This document shows positions 18,603-26,924 of a stretch of 64,000 nt of DNA, piece after piece. This stretch comes from Streptomyces sp. NBC_00178 (GTDB lineage: Bacteria > Actinomycetota > Actinomycetes > Streptomycetales > Streptomycetaceae): positions 2,852,001 through 2,916,000 of the forward strand of contig NZ_CP108143.1 of the NCBI RefSeq assembly GCF_036206005.1. Reading direction: 5' to 3'. How positions within the stretch are numbered: the first letter of the stretch is position 1; each line of letters opens with the position of its first letter. A model generated the notes under the pieces. It was not told the origin of the DNA, searched no databases, and saw only the letters and a program-made list of their open reading frames with translations. A program made the position numbers and the translations under genes.

Positions 18603-18785
18603 ATGCACTGCGACATCCACCTGGTGCTGCACACCCTGCGCGCCGCCGAACTCCAGGACGAGGCGGCCGCGTTCCGCCCGGCACGTCCCGGCCTGCGCCA
18701 CCGGGTGGGCTGGACGATGATCGAACTGGGCCTCAGGCTGACCCAGGCCCCGCCGGCCCCGGCCCGTACCGTGCGGGCGGTCTGA
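18603..18785 (+). CDS. Small protein between the ArsR regulator and the MFS carrier
   Basis: A 60-residue product of unknown function (starts HCDIHLVLHTLRAAELQDEA, ends PPAPARTVRAV). The ATG at 18603 has the ribosome site GAGGGGACC nine bases upstream, overlapping the regulator stop region, and its TGA lies two bases before the GTG of the MFS gene, so coupling within the operon is likely. It has no membrane segment. The strong ribosome site and tight packing argue that it is translated, at least as a coupling peptide. Confidence 0.6.
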   Translation: MHCDIHLVLHTLRAAELQDEAAAFRPARPGLRHRVGWTMIELGLRLTQAPPAPARTVRAV

Positions 18786-18787
18786 CC

Positions 18788-20110
18788 GTGGACGGGGGAG
18801 GACCGGTCCTGCGGAGCCGTACACCGCTCGCGGCCGTCCTGGCGGCCAACTCGATTTCGACGGCGGGCACGTCGCTCACCCTGATCGGCGTGCCGTGGTT
18901 CGTCCTGGAGACCACCGGGAGCGCGGGCCGGGCCGGGGTGGTCGCGTTCTGCGCGACCCTGCCCATCGTGATCGCCGCCCTGGTGGGCGGGCCCGTCATC
19001 GACCGGCTGGGCCGGCGCCGGGTGGCCGTGGGCTCCGACGCGGTCTGCGGCGCGGCCGTCGCCGCCGTCCCGCTGCTGCACCACGCGGGCCTGCTCGAAT
19101 TCTGGATGCTGTGCGCCCTGATGGCGCTGAACGGGCTGGCCCACACCCCCGGCAACACCGCGCGCTACGTCCTCGTGCCGGACCTCGCCGCACACGCGGG
19201 CATCACGCTCGCCCGCGCCGCGAGCCTCTTCGACGCGGTGTCGCGCGGCGCCCGCATGGTCGGTGCGGCCCTCGCGGGCGTGCTCATCGCCGTCGTCGGC
19301 GCCGAGACCGTGCTCCTGCTGGACGCCGCCACCTTCACACTGTCCGCCCTCCTGGTGGCGGCCGGCGTACGCGGGGTCCGCGCGGCCGAGCCGCGCAAGG
19401 CCGCGGCCCCCGTGTCACTGCGTACCTACGGGACCGAACTGCGCGAGGGGTACGCCTACTTGCTGGGCAACAGGCTCCTGCTCGCCGTCGTCGTCATGGT
19501 GATGTTCATGAACGGCACGGACCAGGGCTGGAACGCCGTCCTGCTGCCCGTGCACGCCGAGGCCGAGCTGGGCGGGGCCACCGACCTCGGGCTGCTCACG
19601 GCGCTGTTCGGGGCGGGCGGGCTGACGGGCGCACTGCTGTACGGCGCGGTCGGCCACCGCTTCTCGCGGCGGACGGTGTTCTCGGTGTGCGTGGTGCTGT
19701 GCGGGGCGCCGAGGTTCGCGGTGGCGGCCCTGACCGGCACGACGCTGCCGCTGGCGGTCACGATGGCGCTGGGCGGTGTCGCCGGGGGCATGCTGAACCC
19801 GATCCTGACGACGATGACGTACGAGCGCGTCCCCGAGGAGCTGCGGAGCCGGGTGTCCGGCGCGCTCACGGCGGGCTGCGAGCTGGCGATGCCGGTGGGC
19901 GGCCTCGCGGCGGGGCTCCTGGTGGAGAGCGCGGGGGCGACGGGGGCGCTGCTGGCGATGGGAGGGGTCTACTTCCTCGCGACGCTGAGCCCGCTGGTCT
20001 TCCCTGCCTGGCGCTCCATGGAGGGCCCCGGGCCGCAGGTCAGCAGCTCGGGACCTTGCCCCCCTGTTCGAGGGCCCGCAGCGAGGACACCGCGTTCTTC
20101 AGCGTCGTGA
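18788..20110 (+). CDS. Major facilitator superfamily efflux carrier
   Basis: A 440-residue carrier with about 12 hydrophobic helices. The loop between helices 2 and 3 carries GGPVIDRLGRRRVAVGSD, the MFS motif A. It resembles the MFS_3/enterobactin exporter-like group. It is the last gene of the ArsR operon, so it is probably the controlled efflux pump; the substrate is unknown. The start GTG at 18788 lies two bases after the small gene's stop. Its last 23 codons (hydrophilic, PQVSSSGPCPPVRGP) run antiparallel over the 3' end of the next gene for 71 bases. Confidence 0.86.
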   Translation: MDGGGPVLRSRTPLAAVLAANSISTAGTSLTLIGVPWFVLETTGSAGRAGVVAFCATLPIVIAALVGGPVIDRLGRRRVAVGSDAVCGAAVAAVPLLHHAGLLEFWMLCALMALNGLAHTPGNTARYVLVPDLAAHAGITLARAASLFDAVSRGARMVGAALAGVLIAVVGAETVLLLDAATFTLSALLVAAGVRGVRAAEPRKAAAPVSLRTYGTELREGYAYLLGNRLLLAVVVMVMFMNGTDQGWNAVLLPVHAEAELGGATDLGLLTALFGAGGLTGALLYGAVGHRFSRRTVFSVCVVLCGAPRFAVAALTGTTLPLAVTMALGGVAGGMLNPILTTMTYERVPEELRSRVSGALTAGCELAMPVGGLAAGLLVESAGATGALLAMGGVYFLATLSPLVFPAWRSMEGPGPQVSSSGPCPPVRGPAARTPRSSAS

Positions 20111-20828
20111 CGGGGACCAGCCGCAGTCCGTCGGGGCGCTCGGCCTTGGCCTGCGTGCACTCCGCCTTCGGGACGAGGAAGACCGTCGCGCCGTCACGCC
20201 GGGCGGCCTGCGTCTTCAGGGAGACCCCGCCGACCGCGCCGACGGTGCCGTCGGGGTCGATGGTCCCCGTACCGGCGACGGTGCGGCCGCCGGTCAGGTC
20301 ACCGCCCGAGCCGTCACCGGCCAGCTTGTCGACGATTCCCAGCGCGAAGAACAGCCCGGCGCTCGGCCCGCCGACGTCCTCCAGGTGCAGGGTGACGTCC
20401 ACCGAGCCCGGTGACCTGTCGAGGTACCGCAGCGCCGCGTCGACGGCGGAGTTCTGCGACTTCTCCATGTCCTGGAGGTTGTGCCGCTCGATCTCCTTCT
20501 CGGAGCCGCCGGTCGGGTAGACCGAGTCGCGCGGCATGACGGCGCGGTCCGCGCGGAACCAGCTGTCGACCACGCTCCCCACCCTGATGTCGGCCGTGGG
20601 CGAGGTCGCCAGGATCGTCGTCATCCGCAGCTGGCCCTCGGTGGCCCGGGTGGGCGCGCCGGTGATCGTGATGACCGGCTCCCCCTTGCTGTCCCCGAGG
20701 ACGTTCGCCGTGGTGCCGGGCTGCGCCACGGTGAACGGCAGCGGCGCGAAGGCGGCCGTGCCGAACAGGGCGAGGACGGGCAGCGCGCAGAGGGCGAGGG
20801 CGCGGGGGCGTGAGAGACGAATGGCCAC
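20040..20828 (-). CDS. Lon-like serine protease (S16, YlbL-like) lacking a PDZ domain
   Basis: A 262-residue membrane-anchored protease. One N-terminal membrane segment (ALALCALPVLALFGTAAFA) is followed by an extracytoplasmic domain. The Lon proteolytic domain holds the Ser in DVGGPSAGLFFALG and the Lys in GAVGGVSLKTQAARRDGA. YlbL-type proteins usually have a PDZ domain between the anchor and the Lon domain and exceed 330 residues; here RYLDRSPGSVDVTLHLEDVGG runs straight into the Lon domain, so the PDZ is absent. The GTG at 20828 lacks a strong ribosome site. The 3' end overlaps the convergent MFS gene. Confidence 0.85.
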   Translation of the reverse strand: MAIRLSRPRALALCALPVLALFGTAAFAPLPFTVAQPGTTANVLGDSKGEPVITITGAPTRATEGQLRMTTILATSPTADIRVGSVVDSWFRADRAVMPRDSVYPTGGSEKEIERHNLQDMEKSQNSAVDAALRYLDRSPGSVDVTLHLEDVGGPSAGLFFALGIVDKLAGDGSGGDLTGGRTVAGTGTIDPDGTVGAVGGVSLKTQAARRDGATVFLVPKAECTQAKAERPDGLRLVPVTTLKNAVSSLRALEQGGKVPSC

Positions 20829-20893
20829 CCGCCCAATCTAGCCGCCACGCGCCCCCGGCTCCGCCCGCCCCGGTGCCGACGGGGCGGCAGCGC

Positions 20894-21535
20894 TCACCGC
20901 AGGGCGTCCGCGACCTCCCGGGCGGCGTCGAGGACCCTCGGTCCGACCCGTTCCGGTACGGCGTCCGCGAGCATCACGACCCCCACGCTGCCCTCGACCC
21001 CGGAGACCCCGACCAGGGGTGCGGCGGCCCCGCAGGCCCCGGCCTCCAGTTCGCCCTGGGTGAGGGTGTAGCCGGGGTGGTCGGCGGTCTTCTGCCGGGC
21101 GGTGAGGATGGCACGGCCCGCGGCGCCCCGGTCCAGCGAGTGCCGGAAACCGGCCCGGTAGGCCACGTGGTAGTCGGTCCAGGTCGGTTCGACCACGGCG
21201 ACCGCGAGGGCGTCCGCGCCGTCGACCAGGGTGAGGTGGGCGGTGGCCCCTATGTCCTCGGCCAGGGAGCGAAGCGCGGGCAGCGCCGCCTCCCGGACGA
21301 GCGGGTGCACCTGCCGGCCCAGGCGGAGTACGCCGAGCCCCACCCTGGCCCGGCCGCCCAGGTCACGCCGGACGAGGGCGTGCTGTTCCAGGGTGGCGAG
21401 CAATCGGTAGACCACCGTGCGGTTCACGCCGAGTTTGTTGGACAACTCGGTGACGGTGAGGCCGTGGTCGGTATCGGCGAGCAGTTTGAGGACACGCAGT
21501 CCCCGGTCGAGCGTCTGAGAAGTCTCCGCGGTCAC
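20894..21535 (-). CDS. IclR family transcriptional regulator
   Basis: A 213-residue regulator. The N-terminal winged helix is LDRGLRVLKLLADTDHGLTVTELSNKLGVNRTVVYRLLATLEQHALV. The C-terminal ligand domain shows GATAHLTLVDGADALAVAVVEP and HSLDRGAAGRAIL, as in IclR proteins. The GTG at 21535 follows GAGGGAGAGGG at good spacing; upstream codons in the same frame are not conserved. No catabolic operon lies next to it, so the ligand is not inferable. The long upstream region may hold its operator. Confidence 0.9.
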   Translation of the reverse strand: MTAETSQTLDRGLRVLKLLADTDHGLTVTELSNKLGVNRTVVYRLLATLEQHALVRRDLGGRARVGLGVLRLGRQVHPLVREAALPALRSLAEDIGATAHLTLVDGADALAVAVVEPTWTDYHVAYRAGFRHSLDRGAAGRAILTARQKTADHPGYTLTQGELEAGACGAAAPLVGVSGVEGSVGVVMLADAVPERVGPRVLDAAREVADALR

Positions 21536-22219
21536 GACGCCCTCTCCCTCGTGGTGAGCGGGGCGGTTCTCCGGAGATGCCGACGCCGGTCCCACGGCGA
21601 CGCACCGAGAGGCCGCCGACTGGCCATGGCACCGGCTGCGCTCCGCGGCCACACTGCCACGGGGCGTTCATGTTTCGGGGACATTAGCGAGCGGGTCCGC
21701 TCAGCGGAAGACCTCGTCCAGAATCCGGTCCTCCTCCGGAACGCGGCGGCATAACCGCCGGTCAGCGCGAAACCGTCCGGAACGCGAACATCTACGCGCG
21801 TCCAGGTCGGGTGACTCCGCGGCGACGCTCCGTGCAACACGTGTGAACGTGTGTTAACTCACTGTGAAATATCGGCCGCAGAATTTTCCCGCATCCGGCA
21901 CACGACCGGCGCCTGCTGGGCCCCGCGCGCCCCGGCGCACCACGGGAGCGGGGCGGGCGCGGGGCGGCGGACCTCGACCGGAGTGGCGAGCTCCGCACGG
22001 AACGGCGCCGCACGGTCGCGCACTCACGGACGCTCGCGATCTCCCGCTCACGGCCCCTCGCGGACCCGCTTACAGACCCTCGCGATCCCGCTCGCGGACC
22101 CTCGCGATCCGGCTCGCTGACCCTCGCGATCCCGCTCACGGACCCCGCCCACGGAACGGGCCCGGCACGGGGTGTCCCCACGCACCGGGCCCTCAGGTCC
22201 CCGACGGCCCGCCTGCCGG
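21536..22219. other. 684-base intergenic region with a palindrome and a 22-base minisatellite
   Basis: Between the IclR gene (minus, start 21535) and the 3' end of the helicase gene. Around 21836-21855 there is an imperfect palindrome rich in GTGT and ACAC (AACACGTGTGAACGTGTGTT), the only AT-leaning part. From 22023 a tandem repeat array begins. The open frames crossing it have shadow-like composition; I see no gene. Confidence 0.6.
22023..22160. repeat. 22-base tandem repeat (about six copies)
   Basis: Units begin at 22023 (24 bases), 22047, 22069, 22091, 22113 and 22135 (the last degenerate). Each has the form CTCACGGACCCTCGCGATCC plus two more bases, with a few substitutions. The period is exactly 22 bases from 22047 on. 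The array lies just past the helicase stop codon (22220 on the minus strand). Confidence 0.85.
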
Positions 22220-24001
22220 TCACCGCATCCGGGTTGCCCACTCCTGGACCTTCTTGATCCGGTCCTGGATCTGCCCGGCCGTGGCCTCCGCGCTCGGCGG
22301 CCCGCCGCAGACCCTCCGCAGCTCGGTGTGGATCACCCCGTGCGGCTTGCCGCTCTGGTGGGTGTACGCCGACACCATCGTGTTGAGCTGCTTGCGCAGC
22401 TCCAGCAGCTTCTTGTGCGTGACGACGGGCCGGTCCTCCGCCGCCTTCTCCAGGAGGTCGGCCTCCGCGGCCGGCTTCTGGCGGCTGTGGGCGATCTGCC
22501 GGGTCTGCCGCTTCTGGAGCAGCAGTTGGACCTGGTCGGGTTCGAGGAGGCCGGGGATGCCGAGGTAGTCCTGCTCCTCCTCGCTGCCCGGGTGCGCCTG
22601 CATGCCGAACTCGGCGCCGTCGTACAGCACCCGGTCGAAGACGGCGTCGGACTCCAGCGCCTCGAAGGGCAGCTGGTCCTCGGTCTCCTCGTCCTCCAGC
22701 TTCTCCGCGTCCGCCAGGAGCTGGTCCTCCTCGGCGAACGGGTTCTCCTCGTCGCTGCCCTTCTTAGGCTTGTCGAGCACGTGGTCGCGCTCGACCTCCA
22801 TCTCGTTCGCGAAGTCGAGCAGCATGGGGATCGTCGGCAGGAACACCGAGGCGGTCTCGCCGCGCCGCCTCGACCGCACGAAACGGCCGACGGCCTGGGC
22901 GAAGAACAGCGGGGTGGAGATGGTCGTCGCGTACACCCCGACGGCGAGGCGCGGCACGTCGACGCCCTCCGACACCATCCGGACCGCGACCATCCAGCGC
23001 GACCCGTCCTGGCTGAACCTGTCGATGTTCTTCGACGCGGCCTTCTCGTCGGAGAGGACCACGGTCGGCTTCTCCCCCGTGACCGACTTCAGGATCTTGG
23101 CGTAGGCGCGCGCCGACTCCTGGTCCGTCGCGATGACCAGCCCGCCGGCGTCCGGGATGCCCTTGCGGACCTCGGTGAGCCGCTTGTCGGCGGCGGCCAG
23201 CACGTTGGGGATCCAGTCGCCGGTCGGCGCGAGTGCCGTACGCCAGGCCTGCCCGATGGCGTCCTTGGTCATCGGCTCACCGAGCCGGGCCGCGATCTCG
23301 TCACCGGCCTTGGTGCGCCAGCGCATGTTGCCGCTGTAGCTGAGGAAGATCACGGGACGCACGACACCGTCGGAGAGCGCGTTGCCGTAACCGTAGGTGT
23401 AGTCGGCCGAGGAACGCCGGATGCCGTCGTTCCCCTCCTCGTACGCCACGAACGGGATGGGGTTCGTGTCGGACCGGAAGGGCGTACCCGTGAGGGCGAG
23501 CCGCCGGGTCGCCGGGTCGAACGCCTCCTGGCACGCCTCGCCCCATGACTTCGAGTCACCGGCGTGGTGGATCTCGTCGAGGATCACGAGCGTCTTGCGC
23601 TGCTCGCACCGGTTGCGGTGCAGCATGGGACGCACGCCGACTCCGGCGTACGTGATCGCGACCCCGTGGTACTCCTTGCTCACGGGTCCCGCGCTGTATT
23701 CGGGGTCGAGCTTGATGCCTATGCGGGCCGCGGCCTCCGCCCACTGCTTCTTCAGGTGCTCGGTGGGCGCCACGACGGTGATCTGCTGCACCACGTGGTG
23801 GTGCAGCAGCCAAGAGGCGAGGGTCAGCGCGAAGGTGGTCTTCCCCGCGCCCGGCGTCGCGACGGCGAGGAAGTCGCGCGGCTGGTCCTGGATGTACTTC
23901 TCCATCGCACCCTGCTGCCAGGCGCGCAGCTTGCCGGCGGTGCCCCAGGGGGCCCGGCCGGGGAAGGCGGGTGAGAGGTGGTGGGAGGCGGTAGTAGTCA
24001 C
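22220..24001 (-). CDS. DEAD/DEAH-box (superfamily 2) helicase
   Basis: A 593-residue helicase. Walker A is ATPGAGKTT near residue 47, motif II is DEIH in LVILDEIHHAGD, and motif III-like ALTGTPFRSD follows. The C-terminal RecA domain holds MVSEGVDVPRLAVGVYATT and AVGRFVRSRRRGE (motif VI). After about residue 420 is an acidic charged region and a C-terminal helical tail (VTHKKLLELRKQLNTMVSAY). This architecture recurs in actinobacteria, often annotated simply as DEAD/DEAH helicase; role in repair or RNA metabolism is not settled. I choose the GTG at 24001 (GGAG five bases upstream) over the GTG at 24046. Confidence 0.88.
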   Translation of the reverse strand: MTTTASHHLSPAFPGRAPWGTAGKLRAWQQGAMEKYIQDQPRDFLAVATPGAGKTTFALTLASWLLHHHVVQQITVVAPTEHLKKQWAEAAARIGIKLDPEYSAGPVSKEYHGVAITYAGVGVRPMLHRNRCEQRKTLVILDEIHHAGDSKSWGEACQEAFDPATRRLALTGTPFRSDTNPIPFVAYEEGNDGIRRSSADYTYGYGNALSDGVVRPVIFLSYSGNMRWRTKAGDEIAARLGEPMTKDAIGQAWRTALAPTGDWIPNVLAAADKRLTEVRKGIPDAGGLVIATDQESARAYAKILKSVTGEKPTVVLSDEKAASKNIDRFSQDGSRWMVAVRMVSEGVDVPRLAVGVYATTISTPLFFAQAVGRFVRSRRRGETASVFLPTIPMLLDFANEMEVERDHVLDKPKKGSDEENPFAEEDQLLADAEKLEDEETEDQLPFEALESDAVFDRVLYDGAEFGMQAHPGSEEEQDYLGIPGLLEPDQVQLLLQKRQTRQIAHSRQKPAAEADLLEKAAEDRPVVTHKKLLELRKQLNTMVSAYTHQSGKPHGVIHTELRRVCGGPPSAEATAGQIQDRIKKVQEWATRMR

Positions 24002-24227
24002 GGTCTCCGGTTCGGGGCACTCGGGTACGTGGGGCGGTGTCCGCACGGGCCGGGACGGGCACGTACGCGATACGACAACCGGGCCACCCTACCGGCGGGC
24101 GCCTCGGAACCCCCTATGCCCGAGCCGCCGCCGGGTGGCGCTGAGACGCTCTTCACAGGCACCACCCCTGCGGCGGACCCGGCGCCTCCCCGGCCCACGG
24201 AGTCCGTCCCTCGTCACCCACGGGGCC

Positions 24228-25694
24228 TCACGCCCGCTCCCGCACCCGGCTCGCCACCCACACCCCCACCAGCGCCACCGCCGCCATCGGCAGGAAGACG
24301 ACGGTGAACGCGCCGGGGTGCGCCGCCGCCGTGCCGCCGCCCACGGCTCCGTGCGCCGCCGCTCCGACCGCGCCGCCGCCGAGGGCGGCGAACGCCGCGC
24401 CCCCCGCGGCGAGCAGCAGGACGTTGGCGAGACCGTCGGAGATCTGGAGCGCCGCCGAATTGGCCCCCGCGTCCTGCGGGGCCGACAGCTTGAGCAGCAG
24501 CACGCTCGTCGACGCGATCACGATGCCCATGCCGAAGCAGCCGACGCCCCAGACCACCGCCAAGGTCCACACCGGCACCGACTCGATCAGCACGCTCGGC
24601 GCGGCCACGATGGACAGGGCGACCAGCACCATGCCCCCCACCATCAGCGCGCCGCCGTGCGGCTCCAGCCGGGGCCGGGCCAGCACGTACGAGCCGAGGG
24701 CCCAGGTCAGACCGCCCGCCGCGAGCGAGAGCCCGGCCAGCGTCGGGGACAGCCCGCGCTGGGTCACGAGCATCAGCGGGACGAAGGACTCGGCCACGAT
24801 GAACGACCCCGCCGAGATCCCCCGCAGCAGGATCACCGCGGGCAGACCACGCGCGGCCCGAACGGTCCCCCGGGGCAGCAGCCCGCGTACGGCGGGGACG
24901 AGCAGCGCCGCGCCGGCGACGGCCGGAACCAGCGACGCCCAGCGGAGTTCCTGCCCGGCGAACTGCAGCAGCCCGGCGCCCAGCGAGATCCCCAGCGCGA
25001 GCCGGATGCGCCGCCGGTCGTACGGTTTCGCCGCCGCCCGCGTGTCGGCCGGCCCGCCCGCCATCCGACGTATCGCGGGCAGTGCGAGACCCAGCGGCAG
25101 GAGGATGAGCACCGGGATGCCGACGAAGACCCAGCGCCACCCCAGGTGCTCGGTCACCGTCCCCGAGGCGAGCGGACCCACGACGGACGGGACGATCCAG
25201 GCCGCCGAGAACCCGGCCATGATGCTCGGGCGGATCCGCTCCGGGTAGGCCCGGCCGATGACCACGTACAGCGCCACGATCACCAGCCCGCCGCCGACGC
25301 CCTGGACGGCCCGGCCCAGGACGAACATCCACATGCTCCCCGCCGTACCGGAGAGCAGCAGCCCCGCCCCGAAGGCCCCGATGCCGGTGGCCAGCGGGGC
25401 GAGCGGACCGCGGTGGTCGGCCCACTGCCCGGAGAGCACCATCGCGAAGAGGCTGGTGGTGAAGTACGCGGAGAACGCGAACGCGTAGAGCGGGATGCCG
25501 TCCAGCTCCCGGGCCGCCACCGGCATCGCCGTACCGACGGCGGTCGCCTCGAAGGCGATGAGCAGGACGACGGACACGATGCCGATGCTCAGCGCCCGGT
25601 ACGTCCGCCCCAGCACACCCTCCGCCGGGGCGGGCGCGGTGGTCTCCACGAGGGTGGCGGTGACCTCGGCGTCATGGGGTTCCAGGGCAGTCAT
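24228..25694 (-). CDS. MFS drug-resistance-type transporter (DHA2-like, 14 helices)
   Basis: A 488-residue carrier. Hydrophobic segments begin at about residue 27 (ALSIGIVSVVLLIAFEATAVGTAMPVAAREL). The motif-A loop reads GQWADHRGPLAPLA and motif C is GFSAAWIVPSVVGPLASG, which marks an antiporter of the drug:H+ family. The number of hydrophobic stretches fits 14 helices. No substrate can be read. The ATG at 25694 is the first of the conserved frame; the longer upstream open frame is unconvincing. No regulator gene adjoins it. Confidence 0.87.
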   Translation of the reverse strand: MTALEPHDAEVTATLVETTAPAPAEGVLGRTYRALSIGIVSVVLLIAFEATAVGTAMPVAARELDGIPLYAFAFSAYFTTSLFAMVLSGQWADHRGPLAPLATGIGAFGAGLLLSGTAGSMWMFVLGRAVQGVGGGLVIVALYVVIGRAYPERIRPSIMAGFSAAWIVPSVVGPLASGTVTEHLGWRWVFVGIPVLILLPLGLALPAIRRMAGGPADTRAAAKPYDRRRIRLALGISLGAGLLQFAGQELRWASLVPAVAGAALLVPAVRGLLPRGTVRAARGLPAVILLRGISAGSFIVAESFVPLMLVTQRGLSPTLAGLSLAAGGLTWALGSYVLARPRLEPHGGALMVGGMVLVALSIVAAPSVLIESVPVWTLAVVWGVGCFGMGIVIASTSVLLLKLSAPQDAGANSAALQISDGLANVLLLAAGGAAFAALGGGAVGAAAHGAVGGGTAAAHPGAFTVVFLPMAAVALVGVWVASRVRERA

Positions 25695-25874
25695 GAGCCC
25701 CAGAGTAAGGGGCGATCCACCCATTGACCCCTGTCGGAAGGCGGGTATCGAGCTGGTCCCTTCGACGTACGACCGAGCCGCCCGGGAGGGCCCCTGCCCG
25801 GTGCGGGGCACCTCTCGGCGGCCCACCGGACATGAACGCGGTGTGGCAGTCGTATTGCAGCCCCCGCGACACCC

Positions 25875-25903
25875 TTGAGGCGGCCCCGCCCGGCACGTAC
25901 GGT
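25875..25903 (+). promoter_or_regulatory. Promoter of the tRNA-Cys gene
   Basis: TTGAGG (25875-25880), a 17-base spacer and TACGGT (25898-25903) match the vegetative consensus. The -10 box ends 23 bases before the mature tRNA. Confidence 0.6.
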
Positions 25904-25926
25904 CGACAGCAGATCAACAAACGCAC

Positions 25927-26001
25927 GGCCGTGTGCCCGAGAGGCTCAGGGGCTCGACTGCAACTCGAGTTACACCGGTTCGATTCCGGTCACGGCCTCC
26001 A
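25927..26001 (+). tRNA. tRNA-Cys (GCA), CCA encoded
   Basis: A full cloverleaf folds: acceptor GGCCGTG with CACGGCC, a D arm, anticodon stem CTCGA/TCGAG with loop CTGCAAC giving anticodon GCA, a four-base variable loop and T arm ACCGG-TTCGATT-CCGGT. The discriminator base is U73, an identity element of cysteine tRNAs, followed by encoded CCA. Length to the discriminator is 72. tRNA genes are common targets of integrative elements, and an accessory region follows, but no integrase or repeated attachment site was seen. Confidence 0.95.
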
Positions 26002-26018
26002 GCGGGAGAACCCGAAAC

Positions 26019-26057
26019 GGGAACGGCCGCCTCCAGAACTTGGGGGCGGCCGTTTCC
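26019..26057 (+). terminator. Terminator after tRNA-Cys
   Basis: A stem of about 15 pairs between 26019-26031 (GGGAACGGCCGCC) and 26045-26057 (GGCGGCCGTTTCC), then GTTTCC repeats giving a T-rich tail. It lies 17 bases after the tRNA. Confidence 0.75.
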
Positions 26058-26080
26058 GTTTCCGTTTCCGTGTGCCGGAT

Positions 26081-26123
26081 TCCTGCCGAGGACCGGGCGC
26101 CGCACGACCGGTCCTCGGCAGGA
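26081..26123. terminator. Second stem-loop between tRNA-Cys and the lipoprotein gene
   Basis: Perfect 16-base arms (26081-26096 and 26108-26123) around an 11-base loop. It is placed to stop the minus-strand lipoprotein operon, which ends at 26188. The word ACGACCGGTCC occurs three times between 26104 and 26152. Confidence 0.65.
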
Positions 26124-26187
26124 CGAACGACCGGTCCGGCGGACGACCGGTCCCGGGCCTGACGGCTTTCCGCCGGGACAGCCTCAG

Positions 26188-26889
26188 CTACTTCCGCGTC
26201 GTCACCGGGGTCCTCGGGAGGCCGCCGTCGCTCTCACAACCCAATTCCTGCGCCATGGCGAGAGAGACGGAGTGAACGACGGTGGCGTAGGCGCCCTTCA
26301 GCGCCTCGGCGTCGCTCCCGGGCTCCGTGGGCATTCCGCCGGGCTCGGCGTTGACGGCCACGTGTGCCGGTGATCCCTGGGGACCCGACAGTTCCCCGCT
26401 CCGGCACGCGAAGTCGACGAACGCCCCGTCCACCGCGGCGCCCGCCCTCTCCCCCATGTCCAGCACGGTGTACTTCGACGCCGGCGCGGCATCACCGGGT
26501 CCCGCCCCCAACAGGTTCCAGGTGATCCGGACTTCGACGTCCTTCGTACCCTCGGGCGTGTGGACCCGGCAGATGTCACCCTCGCCGCTCGTGGAACCCG
26601 TGAACGTCTCCTTCAGAGCCCGTGCGGCGTCGGCGACCGTGGCCCTCGCGCCCGACTCCTCGAATGCGGACGAGCCGGTGATGACCTCCAGGCCCTTACC
26701 GGCCCCGGCGGAGATCGCGGCACCACCGCAGAGTTCCTCCGGCGCCACGGATTTCGCTGCGGTGGCCGGCTCCGTGTCCTTCTCGCCGTCACCGCCGCCG
26801 GATCCACAAGCCACCGCGCCCGCCATCAGGGCGGCCGCGACGCCCAGGCCGGACAGCGCTACCCGGCTACGCCTACTACCGATCAACAT
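26188..26889 (-). CDS. Secreted lipoprotein at the end of the type VII-associated operon
   Basis: A 233-residue protein with a lipoprotein signal: basic GSRRSR, hydrophobic core and Cys28 in AVACGS. The mature part is mostly beta by appearance and has paired cysteines (ELCGGAAI, GDICRV, DFACRSG, QELGCESD). I do not recognise the family, although lipoproteins of this size often sit downstream of WXG100-type genes in Streptomyces. The ATG at 26889 is preferred over 26895 because AAAGGA ends six bases before it. It is the third gene of the operon 29746-26188. Confidence 0.78.
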   Translation of the reverse strand: MLIGSRRSRVALSGLGVAAALMAGAVACGSGGGDGEKDTEPATAAKSVAPEELCGGAAISAGAGKGLEVITGSSAFEESGARATVADAARALKETFTGSTSGEGDICRVHTPEGTKDVEVRITWNLLGAGPGDAAPASKYTVLDMGERAGAAVDGAFVDFACRSGELSGPQGSPAHVAVNAEPGGMPTEPGSDAEALKGAYATVVHSVSLAMAQELGCESDGGLPRTPVTTRK

Positions 26890-26924
26890 CAGCATTCCTT
26901 TGCGTCATCGACCACTCCACCGGG

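Noticed and set aside
22023..22160. CRISPR array
   Set aside because: The units are contiguous with no unique spacers, and no cas gene is present.
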